The translations under genes and the position numbers were made by a program. DNA of 64,000 bases, from NCBI RefSeq assembly GCF_029211265.1, contig NZ_JARGEL010000024.1, positions 1 to 64,000 of the forward strand, read 5' to 3'. This document shows positions 29,157 through 39,327 of this stretch, piece by piece. The notes beneath the pieces were generated by a model that did no database searches, was not told where the DNA came from, and saw nothing but the letters and a program-made list of their open reading frames with translations. Numbering within the stretch: the first letter of the stretch is position 1; every line of letters begins with the position of its first letter. The DNA is from Extensimonas soli. Its GTDB lineage: Bacteria > Pseudomonadota > Gammaproteobacteria > Burkholderiales > Burkholderiaceae_C.

Positions 29157-30317
29157 ATGGGCATGATGGAGCGAATTTTGCGTCTGATGAGCGAAAAGCA
29201 GGCCTCGGACGTGTACCTTTCGGCCGGCGCGCCGGCACTGATCCGCATCCATGGCGAGTGCGTGCCGATCAACAACCAGATGTTGCCGCCCAACGCACCA
29301 CGCGACCTGCTGGCCGAGATCGTGCCGCCCGAGCGCATGGAAGAGCTCGACGAAACCGGCGAGCTCAACATGGGCGTGCCACTGGTCGGTGTGGGGCGCT
29401 TTCGCATCAGCGCGATGCACCAGCGCGGTACCTGCGCGGTTGTGATTCGCTTCATCACGCAGCAAATTCCCGAACTCGCAGCGCTGCACCTGCCCCCGGT
29501 GCTGGGCGATCTGGTCTTGCAAAAGCGTGGCCTCGTGCTGGTGGTCGGCGCCACGGGGTCAGGCAAGAGCACCACGCTCGCGGCCATGCTCGACAAGCGC
29601 AACAGCGAGCTCTCGGGCCACATCCTCACGGTGGAAGACCCGATCGAATACCAGTTCAAGAATAAAAAATCCATCGTCAACCAGCGCGAGGTAGGCACGG
29701 ACACGCAGTCGCTGCAAATCGCGCTCAGAAACGCGCTGCGCCAGGCGCCCGACGTGATCCTGATCGGCGAAATCCGCGACCGTGAAACCATGTCCGCCGC
29801 CATTGCCTACGCGCAGTCGGGCCACCTGTGCCTGGCCACGCTGCACGGCAACAACAGCTACCACGCGCTCAACCGCATCCTGAGCTTCTACCCCGTCGAA
29901 GTGCGCCCGACCATGCTCGGCGACCTCTCCTCGGCACTGCGTGCCATCGTCTCGCAGCGCCTGGTACGTACCGTGCAAGGCACGCGCCTGCCCGCGGCCG
30001 AGGTCATGCTCAACACCAAACTCGTGGCCGAACTGGTCGAGCAGGGAAACTTCTCGGGCATACGCGAAGCCATGGAGTCGTCCATGGCCGAGGGTTCGCA
30101 AACCTTCGAGGAAGACCTGGCGCGGCTCATCCAGGAAGGGCGCATCGCGCGCGACGAAGGCTTGGCCAACGCCGACTCGCCCACCAACCTCATGTGGCGC
30201 CTGCAAAACGATTTCGCGCTCGCGGAAAAATCCGCCAAGGCGCAGAAGGAAGTGCAGGAAACCCCCGACGACACCCCATCGTTCACCGAAATCGTGCTCG
30301 ACGTGCACCCCGACTGA
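29157..30317 (+). CDS. pilU: PilT/PilU-family type IV pilus retraction ATPase
   Basis: Hexameric cytoplasmic ATPase of the PilT/PilU class that powers pilus retraction. The 386-residue protein has an N-terminal PAS-like domain ([20 protein letters not shown]), Walker [10 protein letters not shown] near residue 131, an Asp box [10 protein letters not shown] near 160, Walker [14 protein letters not shown] near 198 and a His box [12 protein letters not shown] near 222. An acidic tail ends [15 protein letters not shown]. The start is fixed by AAAGGAG 8 bases upstream. It is more PilU- than PilT-like in its C-terminal extension. It sits alone between dapD and dapE, away from pil genes. Confidence 0.85.
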   Translation: MGMMERILRLMSEKQASDVYLSAGAPALIRIHGECVPINNQMLPPNAPRDLLAEIVPPERMEELDETGELNMGVPLVGVGRFRISAMHQRGTCAVVIRFITQQIPELAALHLPPVLGDLVLQKRGLVLVVGATGSGKSTTLAAMLDKRNSELSGHILTVEDPIEYQFKNKKSIVNQREVGTDTQSLQIALRNALRQAPDVILIGEIRDRETMSAAIAYAQSGHLCLATLHGNNSYHALNRILSFYPVEVRPTMLGDLSSALRAIVSQRLVRTVQGTRLPAAEVMLNTKLVAELVEQGNFSGIREAMESSMAEGSQTFEEDLARLIQEGRIARDEGLANADSPTNLMWRLQNDFALAEKSAKAQKEVQETPDDTPSFTEIVLDVHPD

Positions 30318-30337
30318 GCACCCGCTTCTTCTTTTTT

Positions 30338-31534
30338 ATGTCCCGCACCCTGCAACTGGCCGAGCAGCTCATCGCCCGGCCCTCCGTCACGCCCGAAGAC
30401 GCGGGCTGCCTCGAATTGCTCGCGCAGCGCCTCGCGCCGCTGGACTTCGTCTGCGAACGCATGGACAGCGGCCCGCCCGAGTTCCGCGTCAGCAATTTAT
30501 GGGCAAAAAGGCCTGTAGCGCTTGATGGCTCTGCGCTAGCAGCTTCCAAAACCATAGTTTTTGCAGGCCATACCGACGTCGTGCCCACAGGCCCGCTCGA
30601 GCACTGGAGCAGCAATCCCTTCCTGCCCACGCAGCGCGGCGGCAAGCTCTACGGGCGCGGCGCGAGCGACATGAAAACCTCGATCGCCGCCTTCGTCGTC
30701 GCGGTCGAAGAGTTCCTCGCCGCCACGCCCGCGCCGCACCTGGCCATCGCCTTTTTGCTCACGAGCGACGAGGAAGGCCCTTCGGCCGATGGCACCAAGG
30801 TCGTGGTCGAGCGCCTGCGCGCACGCGGCGAGCGCCTCGACGGGTGCATCGTCGGCGAGCCCACCTCGGTGCAGCGCAGCGGCGACATGATCAAGAACGG
30901 CCGCCGCGGCACGCTCAGCGGCAAGCTCACGGTGCGCGGCATCCAGGGCCACGTGGCCTACCCGCAGCTCGCACGCAACCCCATCCACCAGGCGCTGCCC
31001 GCCCTCGCCGAGCTCGCCGCCACCACCTGGGACGAGGGCAACGCCTTTTTCCCGCCCACGAGCTGGCAGATCAGCAACATCCACGCGGGCACCGGCGCGA
31101 CCAACGTCATCCCGGGCCGCCTGGAGGTCGATTTCAACTTCCGCTTTTCCACCGAGTCCACGGCCGAAGCGCTGCAGCGGCGCGTGCACGCCGTGCTCGA
31201 CCGCCACGGGCTCGAATACGACCTGCGCTGGACACTCGGCGGCCAGCCCTTCCTCACACCCGTGGGCGAACTCGTGCGCGCCGTGCAGCAGGCCATACGC
31301 GCCGAAACCGGTATCGAGACCGAGCTCTCGACCACCGGCGGCACGAGCGACGGGCGCTTCATCGCGCAAATCTGCCCGCAGGTGATCGAACTCGGCCCGC
31401 CCAACGCCTCGATTCACAAGATCGACGAGCATGTGTGCCTCGCGGACATCGAGCCGCTCAAGAACATCTACCGCCGCACGCTCGAAGCGCTCGAAGCCCA
31501 GGCCGCCGCGCAGGCCCTGGCAGTCCAGGCATGA
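30338..31534 (+). CDS. dapE: Succinyl-diaminopimelate desuccinylase
   Basis: Dinuclear zinc amidase giving LL-diaminopimelate. The 398-residue protein has the metal ligands in [12 protein letters not shown] near residue 75, [13 protein letters not shown] near 110 with the second aspartate, and the catalytic glutamate in [10 protein letters not shown] near 145. The dimerisation domain covers about 190-300, and the final histidine lies in [12 protein letters not shown] near 365. It is longer than the usual 375-380 residues; the extra [15 protein letters not shown] before the first motif comes from a copy of the dispersed repeat. No good ribosome site is seen, suggesting coupling to the upstream gene. 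It overlaps prmB by four bases. Confidence 0.96.
   Translation: MSRTLQLAEQLIARPSVTPEDAGCLELLAQRLAPLDFVCERMDSGPPEFRVSNLWAKRPVALDGSALAASKTIVFAGHTDVVPTGPLEHWSSNPFLPTQRGGKLYGRGASDMKTSIAAFVVAVEEFLAATPAPHLAIAFLLTSDEEGPSADGTKVVVERLRARGERLDGCIVGEPTSVQRSGDMIKNGRRGTLSGKLTVRGIQGHVAYPQLARNPIHQALPALAELAATTWDEGNAFFPPTSWQISNIHAGTGATNVIPGRLEVDFNFRFSTESTAEALQRRVHAVLDRHGLEYDLRWTLGGQPFLTPVGELVRAVQQAIRAETGIETELSTTGGTSDGRFIAQICPQVIELGPPNASIHKIDEHVCLADIEPLKNIYRRTLEALEAQAAAQALAVQA
30513..30562. repeat. Intragenic copy of the dispersed repeat in dapE
   Basis: CTGTAGCGCTTGATGGCTCT is followed by GCGCTAGCAGCTTCC and then AAAACCATAG. TAGCGCTTGA and GCGCTAGCAGCT are inverted versions of the family core. It encodes [14 protein letters not shown], an insertion relative to typical DapE. 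Confidence 0.6.
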
Positions 31535-32495
31535 GCGCCACCGGGCACGACCACCCCACCCCCGCTGCCCTGCCCGCCTTGCAGGGCGAAACCTTGGGCG
31601 CCTTGCTCGACGCCGGCACGCGCCTGCTCGAGGCCGCGGGCGTGGCCTTTGGCCACGGCACGACCAACGCACGCGACGAAGCCGCCTGGCTGATCCTCTG
31701 GCGCCTGGGCCTGCCGCTGGACACGCCCATCACCGGCGATGGGGCTGAAGATGGCACCGAAAATGGCATGGAAAATCGCCCCATTACGCCCGCCGAGCTT
31801 GCGCAAGTAGCTACGCTTTTCGATGCACGCATACGCACGCGCAAGCCCGCCGCCTACCTCACGCACGAGGCCTGGCTCATGGGCGTGCCTTTTTACGTCG
31901 ACGAGCGCGCGATCGTGCCGCGCAGCTTCATTGCCGAGCTGCTGGTCGATGGCAGCCTCGATGTGTTCCTCAGTGCCGACACGCGCCAGGTGCTCGACTT
32001 GTGCACGGGCAACGGCAGCCTCGCCGTGCTCGCGGCGCTGGTCTGGCCCGATGTCGCCGTAACCGCCGCCGACATTTCGCCCGAGGCGCTCGAAGTCGCG
32101 CGCATCAACGTCGCCAAGCACGGCCTGCAGGAGCGCATCCGGCTCCAGCGCTCGGACGGGCTCGCCGAACTGCCCGGCCCGTGGGACTTGATCCTGTGCA
32201 ACCCGCCCTACGTCAACGCCGCGAGCATGGCGCAGCTGCCGCCCGAATACCGTGCCGAGCCCGCGCTCGCGCTCGCGGGCGGCACCGACGGCATGGATTT
32301 CATCCGCCGCCTGCTCGCCGATGCCCCCGCGCACCTGCGCCGCCACGGCGTACTCGTGCTCGAAATCGGCAACGAACGCGCGCACTTCGAGGCCGCCTTC
32401 CCGCAGCTGCAGCCGATCTGGTTGGACACCAGCGCCGGCGCAGACCAGGTGCTGCTGCTCACGCGCGACGCGCTGCTCGCGCCCCCTGTCATCGC

Positions 32496-32499
<4 letters not shown>
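31531..32499 (+). CDS. prmB: 50S ribosomal protein L3 glutamine methyltransferase
   Basis: Methylates a glutamine of ribosomal protein L3 (class I SAM methyltransferase, HemK/PrmB group). The 322-residue protein has an N-terminal helical domain, motif [18 protein letters not shown] near residue 152, and the diagnostic NPPY in [14 protein letters not shown] near 222, which holds the target amide. [10 protein letters not shown]-type sequence (here [17 protein letters not shown]) is typical of PrmB. A low-complexity insert [12 protein letters not shown] near residue 72 lengthens the N-terminal domain. It is coupled to dapE and to the ABC-F gene by four-base overlaps. Confidence 0.92.
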
Positions 32500-34535
<2,036 letters not shown>

Positions 34536-34650
34536 AGGCCTGCCGGGCGTGGAAGACCACGGCCCAGGCGCGGGCCGAAAAAAATTCCTGCCCCTGTCAA
34601 CGCAACGCAAACCTGCGGCGTTTTTCAGGACATCACAGGAGTTTTCTGAC

Positions 34651-34728
34651 ATGCAAACCACCGCACCTCTGACCCTCTGGCCCGAAGACGAGCGCGATCG
34701 CAAGCGTGCGCCGGCGTTCGGCTGCTGA
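34651..34728 (+). CDS. Candidate 25-residue small protein
   Basis: A short frame, beginning MQTTAPLTLWPEDERDRK and ending RAPAFGC, has a good ribosome site: AGGAG at 34637-34641, nine bases before ATG. It lies 115 bases after the ABC-F gene and 52 bases before a strong bidirectional terminator, so it would be the last cistron of that transcript or have its own promoter. The peptide is charged in the middle, has no signal peptide and ends in cysteine. I do not recognise it; function is unknown, and it could be a leader peptide or chance. Confidence 0.5.
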   Translation: MQTTAPLTLWPEDERDRKRAPAFGC

Positions 34729-34780
34729 GCCACCGCCTGCCTGCTGCCGGTTTTCGCAGCTTTTTCTCTCACTCGGCCAC

Positions 34781-34808
34781 AAAAAACCCCGCTTTCGCGG
34801 GGTTTTTT
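34781..34808. terminator. Bidirectional intrinsic terminator
   Basis: AAAAAACCCCGC, a four-base loop TTTC and GCGGGGTTTTTT pair end to end, giving a T-run on both strands. It separates the dap/ABC-F array from the convergent phaB gene. Confidence 0.93.
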
Positions 34809-34830
34809 GTTGGGCAGGACGGCGGCGCGA

Positions 34831-34999
34831 GCTCAGAGGCTGAGCGTTTTTCGGCCGCGGCCGAAAGGCACATCAAAACGCCTCCGATCGAGGCGCAAAG
34901 CGCAGCCATAGCTCGGGCTATGGCGAGCATTTGCAACGACGAGCGAGGGTGTTTTGGTGTGCAAGGCGGCCATGGACGAAATACTCTCAGCCTCTCAGC
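34831..34999. repeat. Nested inverted-repeat element next to phaB
   Basis: About 170 bases hold stacked inverted repeats. GCTCAG/CTGAGC (34831-34845) is mirrored at the other end by TCTCAGCCTCTCAGCC at 34985-35000. GCACATCAAAACGCC (34868-34882) is mirrored by GGTGTTTTGGTGTGC (34948-34962). Inside are CGCCTC/GAGGCG (34879-34895) and GCCATAGC/GCTATGGC (34905-34924). No frame or gene is visible. It touches the phaB stop codon, so it would form the 3' end of the phaB message. Confidence 0.65.
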
Positions 35000-35732
35000 C
35001 CATGTGCAAGCCGCCGTTGACAGAAAAATCCGCCCCGGTCGAATAGCTGCCATCTTCGGACGCGAGCCAGGCGACGATGGAGGCAATCTCGCTCGGCTCG
35101 CCCAGGCGCTTGAGCGGCACTGTGGCGACGATTTTTTCGAGCACCTCGGGGCGGATGGCCTTGACCATGTCGGTGCCTATGTAGCCCGGGCTCACGGTGT
35201 TCACCGTCACGCCCTTGGCGGCCAGCTCCTGCGCCAGCGCCATCGTGAAGCCGTGCATGCCGGCCTTGGCCGCCGAATAGTTGGTCTGCCCGGCCTGACC
35301 CTTTTCACCGTTCACGCTGCTGATGTTGATGATGCGGCCCCAGCCTTTTTCCACCATGTCGCCCACGACCTGCTTGGTCACGTTGAACAGGCTGTTGAGG
35401 TTGGTTTCGATCACCGCGTCCCAGTCCTCGCGCGTCATCTTGAGGAACATGCGGTCGCGCGTGATGCCGGCGTTGTTCACGAGCACGTCTATGCTGCCGT
35501 GTTCGGCCTTCGTCTGGGCGAAAGCCTCTACCGTGGAATCCCAATTGCTCACATTGCCCACGGACGCATGAAAGGTAAAGCCCAGCGCCTGCTGCTCGGC
35601 CAGCCATTTGGCATGGTCGCGCGTGGGGCCGCAGCCCGCGATGACCTTGAAACCTTCGCTGTGCAAACGCTGGCAAATGGCGGTGCCAATGCCCCCCATG
35701 CCGCCGGTGACGTATGCGACTTTCTGACTCAT
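34995..35732 (-). CDS. phaB: Acetoacetyl-CoA reductase
   Basis: NADPH-dependent reductase making (R)-3-hydroxybutyryl-CoA for polyhydroxybutyrate. The 245-residue short-chain dehydrogenase has VTGGMGGIGTAICQRL near residue 7, NNAGITRDRMFLKM near 87, ISSVNGEKGQAGQTNYSAAKAG near 137 with the Ser-Tyr-Lys triad (split here as ISSVNG and NYSAAKAG), and PGYIGTDMVKA near 185. Two ATGs are in frame; the one at 35732 is preferred because AGGAG lies seven bases before it, while it is only two bases from the first. phaA and phaC are not in the window. Confidence 0.95.
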   Translation of the reverse strand: MSQKVAYVTGGMGGIGTAICQRLHSEGFKVIAGCGPTRDHAKWLAEQQALGFTFHASVGNVSNWDSTVEAFAQTKAEHGSIDVLVNNAGITRDRMFLKMTREDWDAVIETNLNSLFNVTKQVVGDMVEKGWGRIINISSVNGEKGQAGQTNYSAAKAGMHGFTMALAQELAAKGVTVNTVSPGYIGTDMVKAIRPEVLEKIVATVPLKRLGEPSEIASIVAWLASEDGSYSTGADFSVNGGLHMG

Positions 35733-35853
35733 TTCCATTCTCCTGAGTGTGTAGTTGCTGGCTCAGCAGCCACTCTAACCAATTTATGTTGCAGTTCGCG
35801 CTGCGGGAAACACTGACGTCCCCCGCGAGTTTGTAACAGTTCCCAGCGCAGGC

Positions 35854-36870
35854 TCATTGAGGTCGGGCAAACTGCCCGCGCACTGCGGCGCGCAGCGTCA
35901 GCCAGGCCAGCCATGACACGACCACGCTGAGCAGTGCCAGCAAAGCCCATGCCAGCACGGCGTACCAGGCAGAGGCGCTGCGATGCGCCATCTCTAAGCT
36001 GGCCATGGTGAAAGCCGCGAGCGGAAACGAGTAGCCCCACGCCGCCGTGGAAAAAGGCAGGCGCGCGAACTGCCGCACATGGCTTGCGAGCAGCAAAAAG
36101 ACGAACAGCGCCATCGAATACAGCACGCGCGCCAAACCATCGACCTGCCCTGTCAGGGCCATGTAGGCGACAAACCCCGCCGAGGGCGGCGCGAGCAAGA
36201 TCGCCAGCGTGGGCCGCATGGGCGGCGGCAGTGGTTCATGGAAGAACAGGCGGTAAAACACGATGGTCATGAGCACCAGCCAGAACACCAGCCCGATGCT
36301 GAAAAAGAACCAGCTGATGTCGGGCGGCGCCCACTGCATGCCAACGATGGGCATGAGGATGTTGCCCACGGCCGGGATGAACCAGGCCGGGCTCGCGTGC
36401 TGGATGCTGTAGTGCGGGTGAAAAATCCAGCTGCCCACGGCCAGCAAGGTCAGTACCAGGTGCGCCGCGGCGCCCACGCTCCACAGCACATGCGCCAGGC
36501 CCGGCAGCGTGGGCAGCCAGGCGATGGACAGCAGCACCATGCCGGTGGAGATCGCCGGAAAGAAGTTGACCTGCACCGGATGCGCGCGCTCGGCCGCCAC
36601 CTGCGCGGGGTAGCGCAGCGCCTTGAGGGCATACAGCACGAAAAGAAAAACATACAGCGCCGTCGCCACCCCGCGCAGGCACAGACCCGGCAGCGCGGGC
36701 GCGCCCGCAAGGGCGCTGGCCTTGGCCCAGGCGAGCGCGAGCCCTGCCACGCCCATCACGGTGGTGAACAAGGCCACGGGGAGATGGGCGAGCGATGGTG
36801 GCACAGGCGCACTGCCAGGGTCAGCAGGTTGCGTATTTGTCGCTGGAATCGGAGTGGCGGAGGCGGTCAT
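35854..36870 (-). CDS. SLAC1/TehA-family (TDT) transporter
   Basis: A 338-residue membrane protein with about ten hydrophobic segments, of the tellurite-resistance/dicarboxylate transporter family that includes TehA and the plant SLAC1 anion channel. Matching parts include LPVALFTTVMGVAGLALAW near residue 30, PAWFIPAVGNILMPIVG near 165 and FPLAAFTMASLEMA near 285. The first 25 residues are polar and Pro/Ala-rich. Family members pass anions or C4-dicarboxylates; tellurite resistance itself cannot be inferred. It lies upstream of phaB on the same strand with a 115-base gap. Confidence 0.83.
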   Translation of the reverse strand: MTASATPIPATNTQPADPGSAPVPPSLAHLPVALFTTVMGVAGLALAWAKASALAGAPALPGLCLRGVATALYVFLFVLYALKALRYPAQVAAERAHPVQVNFFPAISTGMVLLSIAWLPTLPGLAHVLWSVGAAAHLVLTLLAVGSWIFHPHYSIQHASPAWFIPAVGNILMPIVGMQWAPPDISWFFFSIGLVFWLVLMTIVFYRLFFHEPLPPPMRPTLAILLAPPSAGFVAYMALTGQVDGLARVLYSMALFVFLLLASHVRQFARLPFSTAAWGYSFPLAAFTMASLEMAHRSASAWYAVLAWALLALLSVVVSWLAWLTLRAAVRGQFARPQ

Positions 36871-36913
36871 GGCGTCATTCGAGCGATCAGGGCGCAGTGT
36901 GGCGAAGTGCGGA

Positions 36914-37798
36914 TCAGTCCCACAGCGGCGCAGGCTGCGCGCGCAATTGCTGACGGCGCATGGCGTAATCGGGCAACACGCCTTCGACGATGCGCCAAAA
37001 ACGCGGGCTGTGGTTCATCTCGCGCAGGTGGGCGAGTTCGTGCACCACCACGTAGTCGATCAGCGCCGGCGTGTAGTGCAACAGGCGCCAGTTCAGCCGA
37101 ATGGAGCCGTCGGCGCTGGCGCTGCCCCAGCGTGTGCGTGCGCTCGACAGGCTGAGCCGCTGCCAGCGCACCTCGAGCTGCGGCGCAAAATGCTCGAGCC
37201 GCGCCGTGAAGTGGCTGCGCGCCTGGCGCTGGAACCAGGCTTGCACCTGCGCGCGCGCCTGCTGCGCCGCGGCCTCGTGCGGCAGCGCAAGCTGCAGCGC
37301 GCGCTCGTCGCCACACTCGACCAGCCGCACGCGCGCGCCCTGCGAAACTCCGAGCCGCAACAACAACGGCGCGCCCAGGTAGGGCAGTTGCGCGCCATGG
37401 ACCCAAGCGATGCGCCCGGCCTCGCGGCGCTGCTGCAGCACGCGCACCTCGTGCAGCTTGCGCACGATCCAGCCGGCCTTGCCATGCAGCGCGTGCTCGA
37501 TCTCCGCCAGCGCCACGCCCGCGGGCGCGCGCACCGTGAGCCCCTCCGCATCGACCACGAAGCCTATGCTGCGCCGGCGCACACGTTGCAGCGCGTACGC
37601 CACCAACACGCCGCCAAGCACGAGCTGGCGCTGCGCCGCCGGGTGGCGGAAAACCACTGTTTCCGCTCTGTATTCAGGAGCATCTTGCGCTTGCTGCGGC
37701 TGCGCCAGCAGCTTCTTTTGCCCTGAATCTTGCGCCCCATTCGGTGGCGCTACCACGCCCCAGTCGGCCAGCAAACCTTGCAGCAACCGAGGAATCAT
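36914..37798 (-). CDS. YgjP-like M48/DUF45 zinc metallopeptidase
   Basis: A 294-residue protein of the YgjP/SprT-like metallopeptidase family (DUF45). The zinc motif is HELAHLREMNHSPRFW near residue 250, with HExxH plus downstream histidine. SLSSARTRWGSASADGSIRLNWRL near 215 (split as SSARTRWGS and IRLNWRL) is characteristic. The N-terminal 45 residues, including QKKLLAQPQQAQDAPEYRAE, are unconserved and are partly encoded by a degenerate copy of the dispersed repeat. It overlaps plsC by four bases. Cellular role unknown. Confidence 0.87.
   Translation of the reverse strand: MIPRLLQGLLADWGVVAPPNGAQDSGQKKLLAQPQQAQDAPEYRAETVVFRHPAAQRQLVLGGVLVAYALQRVRRRSIGFVVDAEGLTVRAPAGVALAEIEHALHGKAGWIVRKLHEVRVLQQRREAGRIAWVHGAQLPYLGAPLLLRLGVSQGARVRLVECGDERALQLALPHEAAAQQARAQVQAWFQRQARSHFTARLEHFAPQLEVRWQRLSLSSARTRWGSASADGSIRLNWRLLHYTPALIDYVVVHELAHLREMNHSPRFWRIVEGVLPDYAMRRQQLRAQPAPLWD
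37682..37722. repeat. Intragenic degenerate copy of the dispersed repeat in the ygjP-like gene
   Basis: On the minus strand AGAAGCTGCTGGCGCAGCCG is followed by CAGCAAGCGCAAGATG, matching the AGCTGCTnGCGC...CAAGCGC pattern. It encodes KLLAQPQQAQDA in the unconserved N-terminal part. Confidence 0.45.
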
Positions 37799-38574
37799 GG
37801 ATGGGCAGCCGCCGCCTCGGCCTGCTCGGGGGACTGAGGCGGGTAGGCGTCAGGATCGAGGCGGCGCATTTCGGCCTCTATCCAGTGTTCGACCTCTTGC
37901 ATCAATTCGTCGGGCCGCCGGCCCTGGCTCGGGATGGGCCTGCCGATGGAGACATCGACCACGCCGGGGCGCTTGACGAAGGCCTTGGGCGGCCACACGC
38001 GCGCCGAGGTGACGGCGATCGGCACCACGGGCACGCCCGTGCGTATGGCCAGGCGCGTGCCGCCGCTTTTGTAGTCGCCCTTTTGGCCGCGCGGTATGCG
38101 CGTACCCTCGGGGAACATGATGATCCACGTGCCCTGGTCGAGCAGGCGCTGGCCTTGCTGCACGAGCTTTTGAAAGGCGCGCATGCCATCGTTGCGGTCG
38201 ATGTGGATCATGTCGAGGCTGCCGATGGACCAGCCGAAGAAGGGGATGCGCAGCAGCTCTTTCTTGAACACGTAGGCCAGCTGGCGGGGCATGATGGCCG
38301 GCATCAGAAAGGTTTCGTACGCCGACTGGTGCTTGCACAGCAGCACGACACCCTGGCGCTGGTCCGTGGGCAGATTTTCCATGCCCTGGATGCGCGGGCG
38401 TATGCCCATGAACCAGTGCGCGGCGCGGATGGACAGCGCCAGCCAGGCGCGGGCGATGGGGTAGAGCACCGTCTTGGGCGCACCCAGCACGCGGCACAGC
38501 AAAATCGCCAGCGTGTAGGGCACCACGGTGACACCCATCCAGAGCAGATGCAGGAGAGAACGCAGCAGAGCCAT
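37795..38574 (-). CDS. plsC: 1-acylglycerol-3-phosphate O-acyltransferase
   Basis: Acylates lysophosphatidic acid to phosphatidic acid at the inner membrane. The 259-residue protein has an N-terminal hydrophobic segment (about 5-35) and the acyltransferase blocks CKHQSAYETF near residue 80, FPEGTRIPRG near 152 and VPVVPIAVTSA near 182. Block I reads His-x4-Glu instead of the usual His-x4-Asp; I believe this variant is common in Comamonadaceae homologues, so it need not mean loss of activity. It overlaps the ygjP-like gene by four bases. Confidence 0.92.
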   Translation of the reverse strand: MALLRSLLHLLWMGVTVVPYTLAILLCRVLGAPKTVLYPIARAWLALSIRAAHWFMGIRPRIQGMENLPTDQRQGVVLLCKHQSAYETFLMPAIMPRQLAYVFKKELLRIPFFGWSIGSLDMIHIDRNDGMRAFQKLVQQGQRLLDQGTWIIMFPEGTRIPRGQKGDYKSGGTRLAIRTGVPVVPIAVTSARVWPPKAFVKRPGVVDVSIGRPIPSQGRRPDELMQEVEHWIEAEMRRLDPDAYPPQSPEQAEAAAAHP

Positions 38575-38601
38575 GCGGTCGGTTTCGTAAGAGTGTTTTT
38601 G

Positions 38602-38646
38602 CAGTATAGCCCTTGAAGGGCAAGCGCTTTTAGCTATAAAAAGAAT
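38602..38646. repeat. Degenerate copy of the dispersed palindrome upstream of plsC
   Basis: GCAGTATAGCCCTTGAAGGG then CAAGCGCTTTTAGCTATAAA fills most of the gap between the GmhB-like gene and plsC. TATAGC and AGCGCTTTTAGCTATA are the family words. The inner GCCCTTGAAGGGC is itself a short palindrome. Confidence 0.55.
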
Positions 38647-38657
38647 ATCGCCGTAGG

Positions 38658-39293
38658 TTATGCCTGCGCGGGGTGCGCGGGCAGCGGCACCGCCTCAGCC
38701 GCAGTTTCGGCCTGCAGCAAATGCTCGACCAAGGCGCCCAGGCTGGCATGCTTTTGCACCTCGGGCAGGGGCTCCGGCGCCCCATCGACCGGGTTTGCCA
38801 GCGCCCCCATGCCTTGTGCTGCCGCGCTGGCGGCGCCCACCTGCTGCGCCAACTGCTGCACCAGGTGGAGCCGACGTACCCCCAGCGCTGCCCCCGCCTG
38901 CAGCAATGCCATGCTGCTGCCCACGACCAGCACCTGCGCGGCGTCCACGCCGTAGCGCTCGCAGATCTGCGCCAGCAGCTCCGGCTGGGGCAGGCGGCAG
39001 CGGCAGGTTTCCTGCGGCGCGTGCGGGCAGAAAAACACCGCGTCTATGCGCCCGCCCACGGCGGCGAGCTGGCGGTACATCTTGGCGTGGATGGCGTTGA
39101 GCACCTTCACGTCGAACAGGCCGCGCCCCAGACCAGGCTGGTTGCAGGCCAGCACCACGTGCCAGCCCGCGTGGTTGAGGCGCGCGACGGCTTCGAGCGC
39201 GCCCGGCTGGGCGATCCACTCGTCGGGCGAGGTGATGTAACCGTCCCCCGGCAGATTCAGCGTGCCGTCGCGGTCGAGGATGGCGAGCTTCAT
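38658..39293 (-). CDS. GmhB-like HAD protein with degenerate active site
   Basis: A 211-residue protein of the D-glycero-D-manno-heptose-1,7-bisphosphate phosphatase (GmhB) subgroup of HAD hydrolases. Motif I is intact (AILDRDGTLNLPGDGYITSP), as is the metal-type Cys cluster CPHAPQETCRCR. Other catalytic residues appear lost: motif II reads LACNQPGLGRG where T/S is expected before NQ; motif III reads CRLPQPEL instead of CRKPKPG, losing the lysine; motif IV reads VVGSSMALLQAG instead of GDS-x-x-DLQAG, losing both aspartates. The C-terminal 60 residues are Ala/Gln-rich. Present between glyS and plsC, the usual gmhB position. Probably catalytically impaired; a structural role is possible. Confidence 0.8.
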   Translation of the reverse strand: MKLAILDRDGTLNLPGDGYITSPDEWIAQPGALEAVARLNHAGWHVVLACNQPGLGRGLFDVKVLNAIHAKMYRQLAAVGGRIDAVFFCPHAPQETCRCRLPQPELLAQICERYGVDAAQVLVVGSSMALLQAGAALGVRRLHLVQQLAQQVGAASAAAQGMGALANPVDGAPEPLPEVQKHASLGALVEHLLQAETAAEAVPLPAHPAQA

Positions 39294-39327
39294 GCGATGG
39301 GCTCCTGCACTGGCGCACGCGCCGGCG

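Noticed and set aside
26949-29522. An 857-codon open frame on the minus strand
   Set aside because: It is antisense to dapC and dapD, which are clear by homology. High GC keeps the opposite frame open, and the translation is His/Arg/Ala-rich without a recognisable domain.
37795-38574. PlsC inactivated because its first block has Glu in place of Asp
   Set aside because: The rest of the active-site blocks are intact and I believe this variant is usual in related species, so loss of function is not supported.
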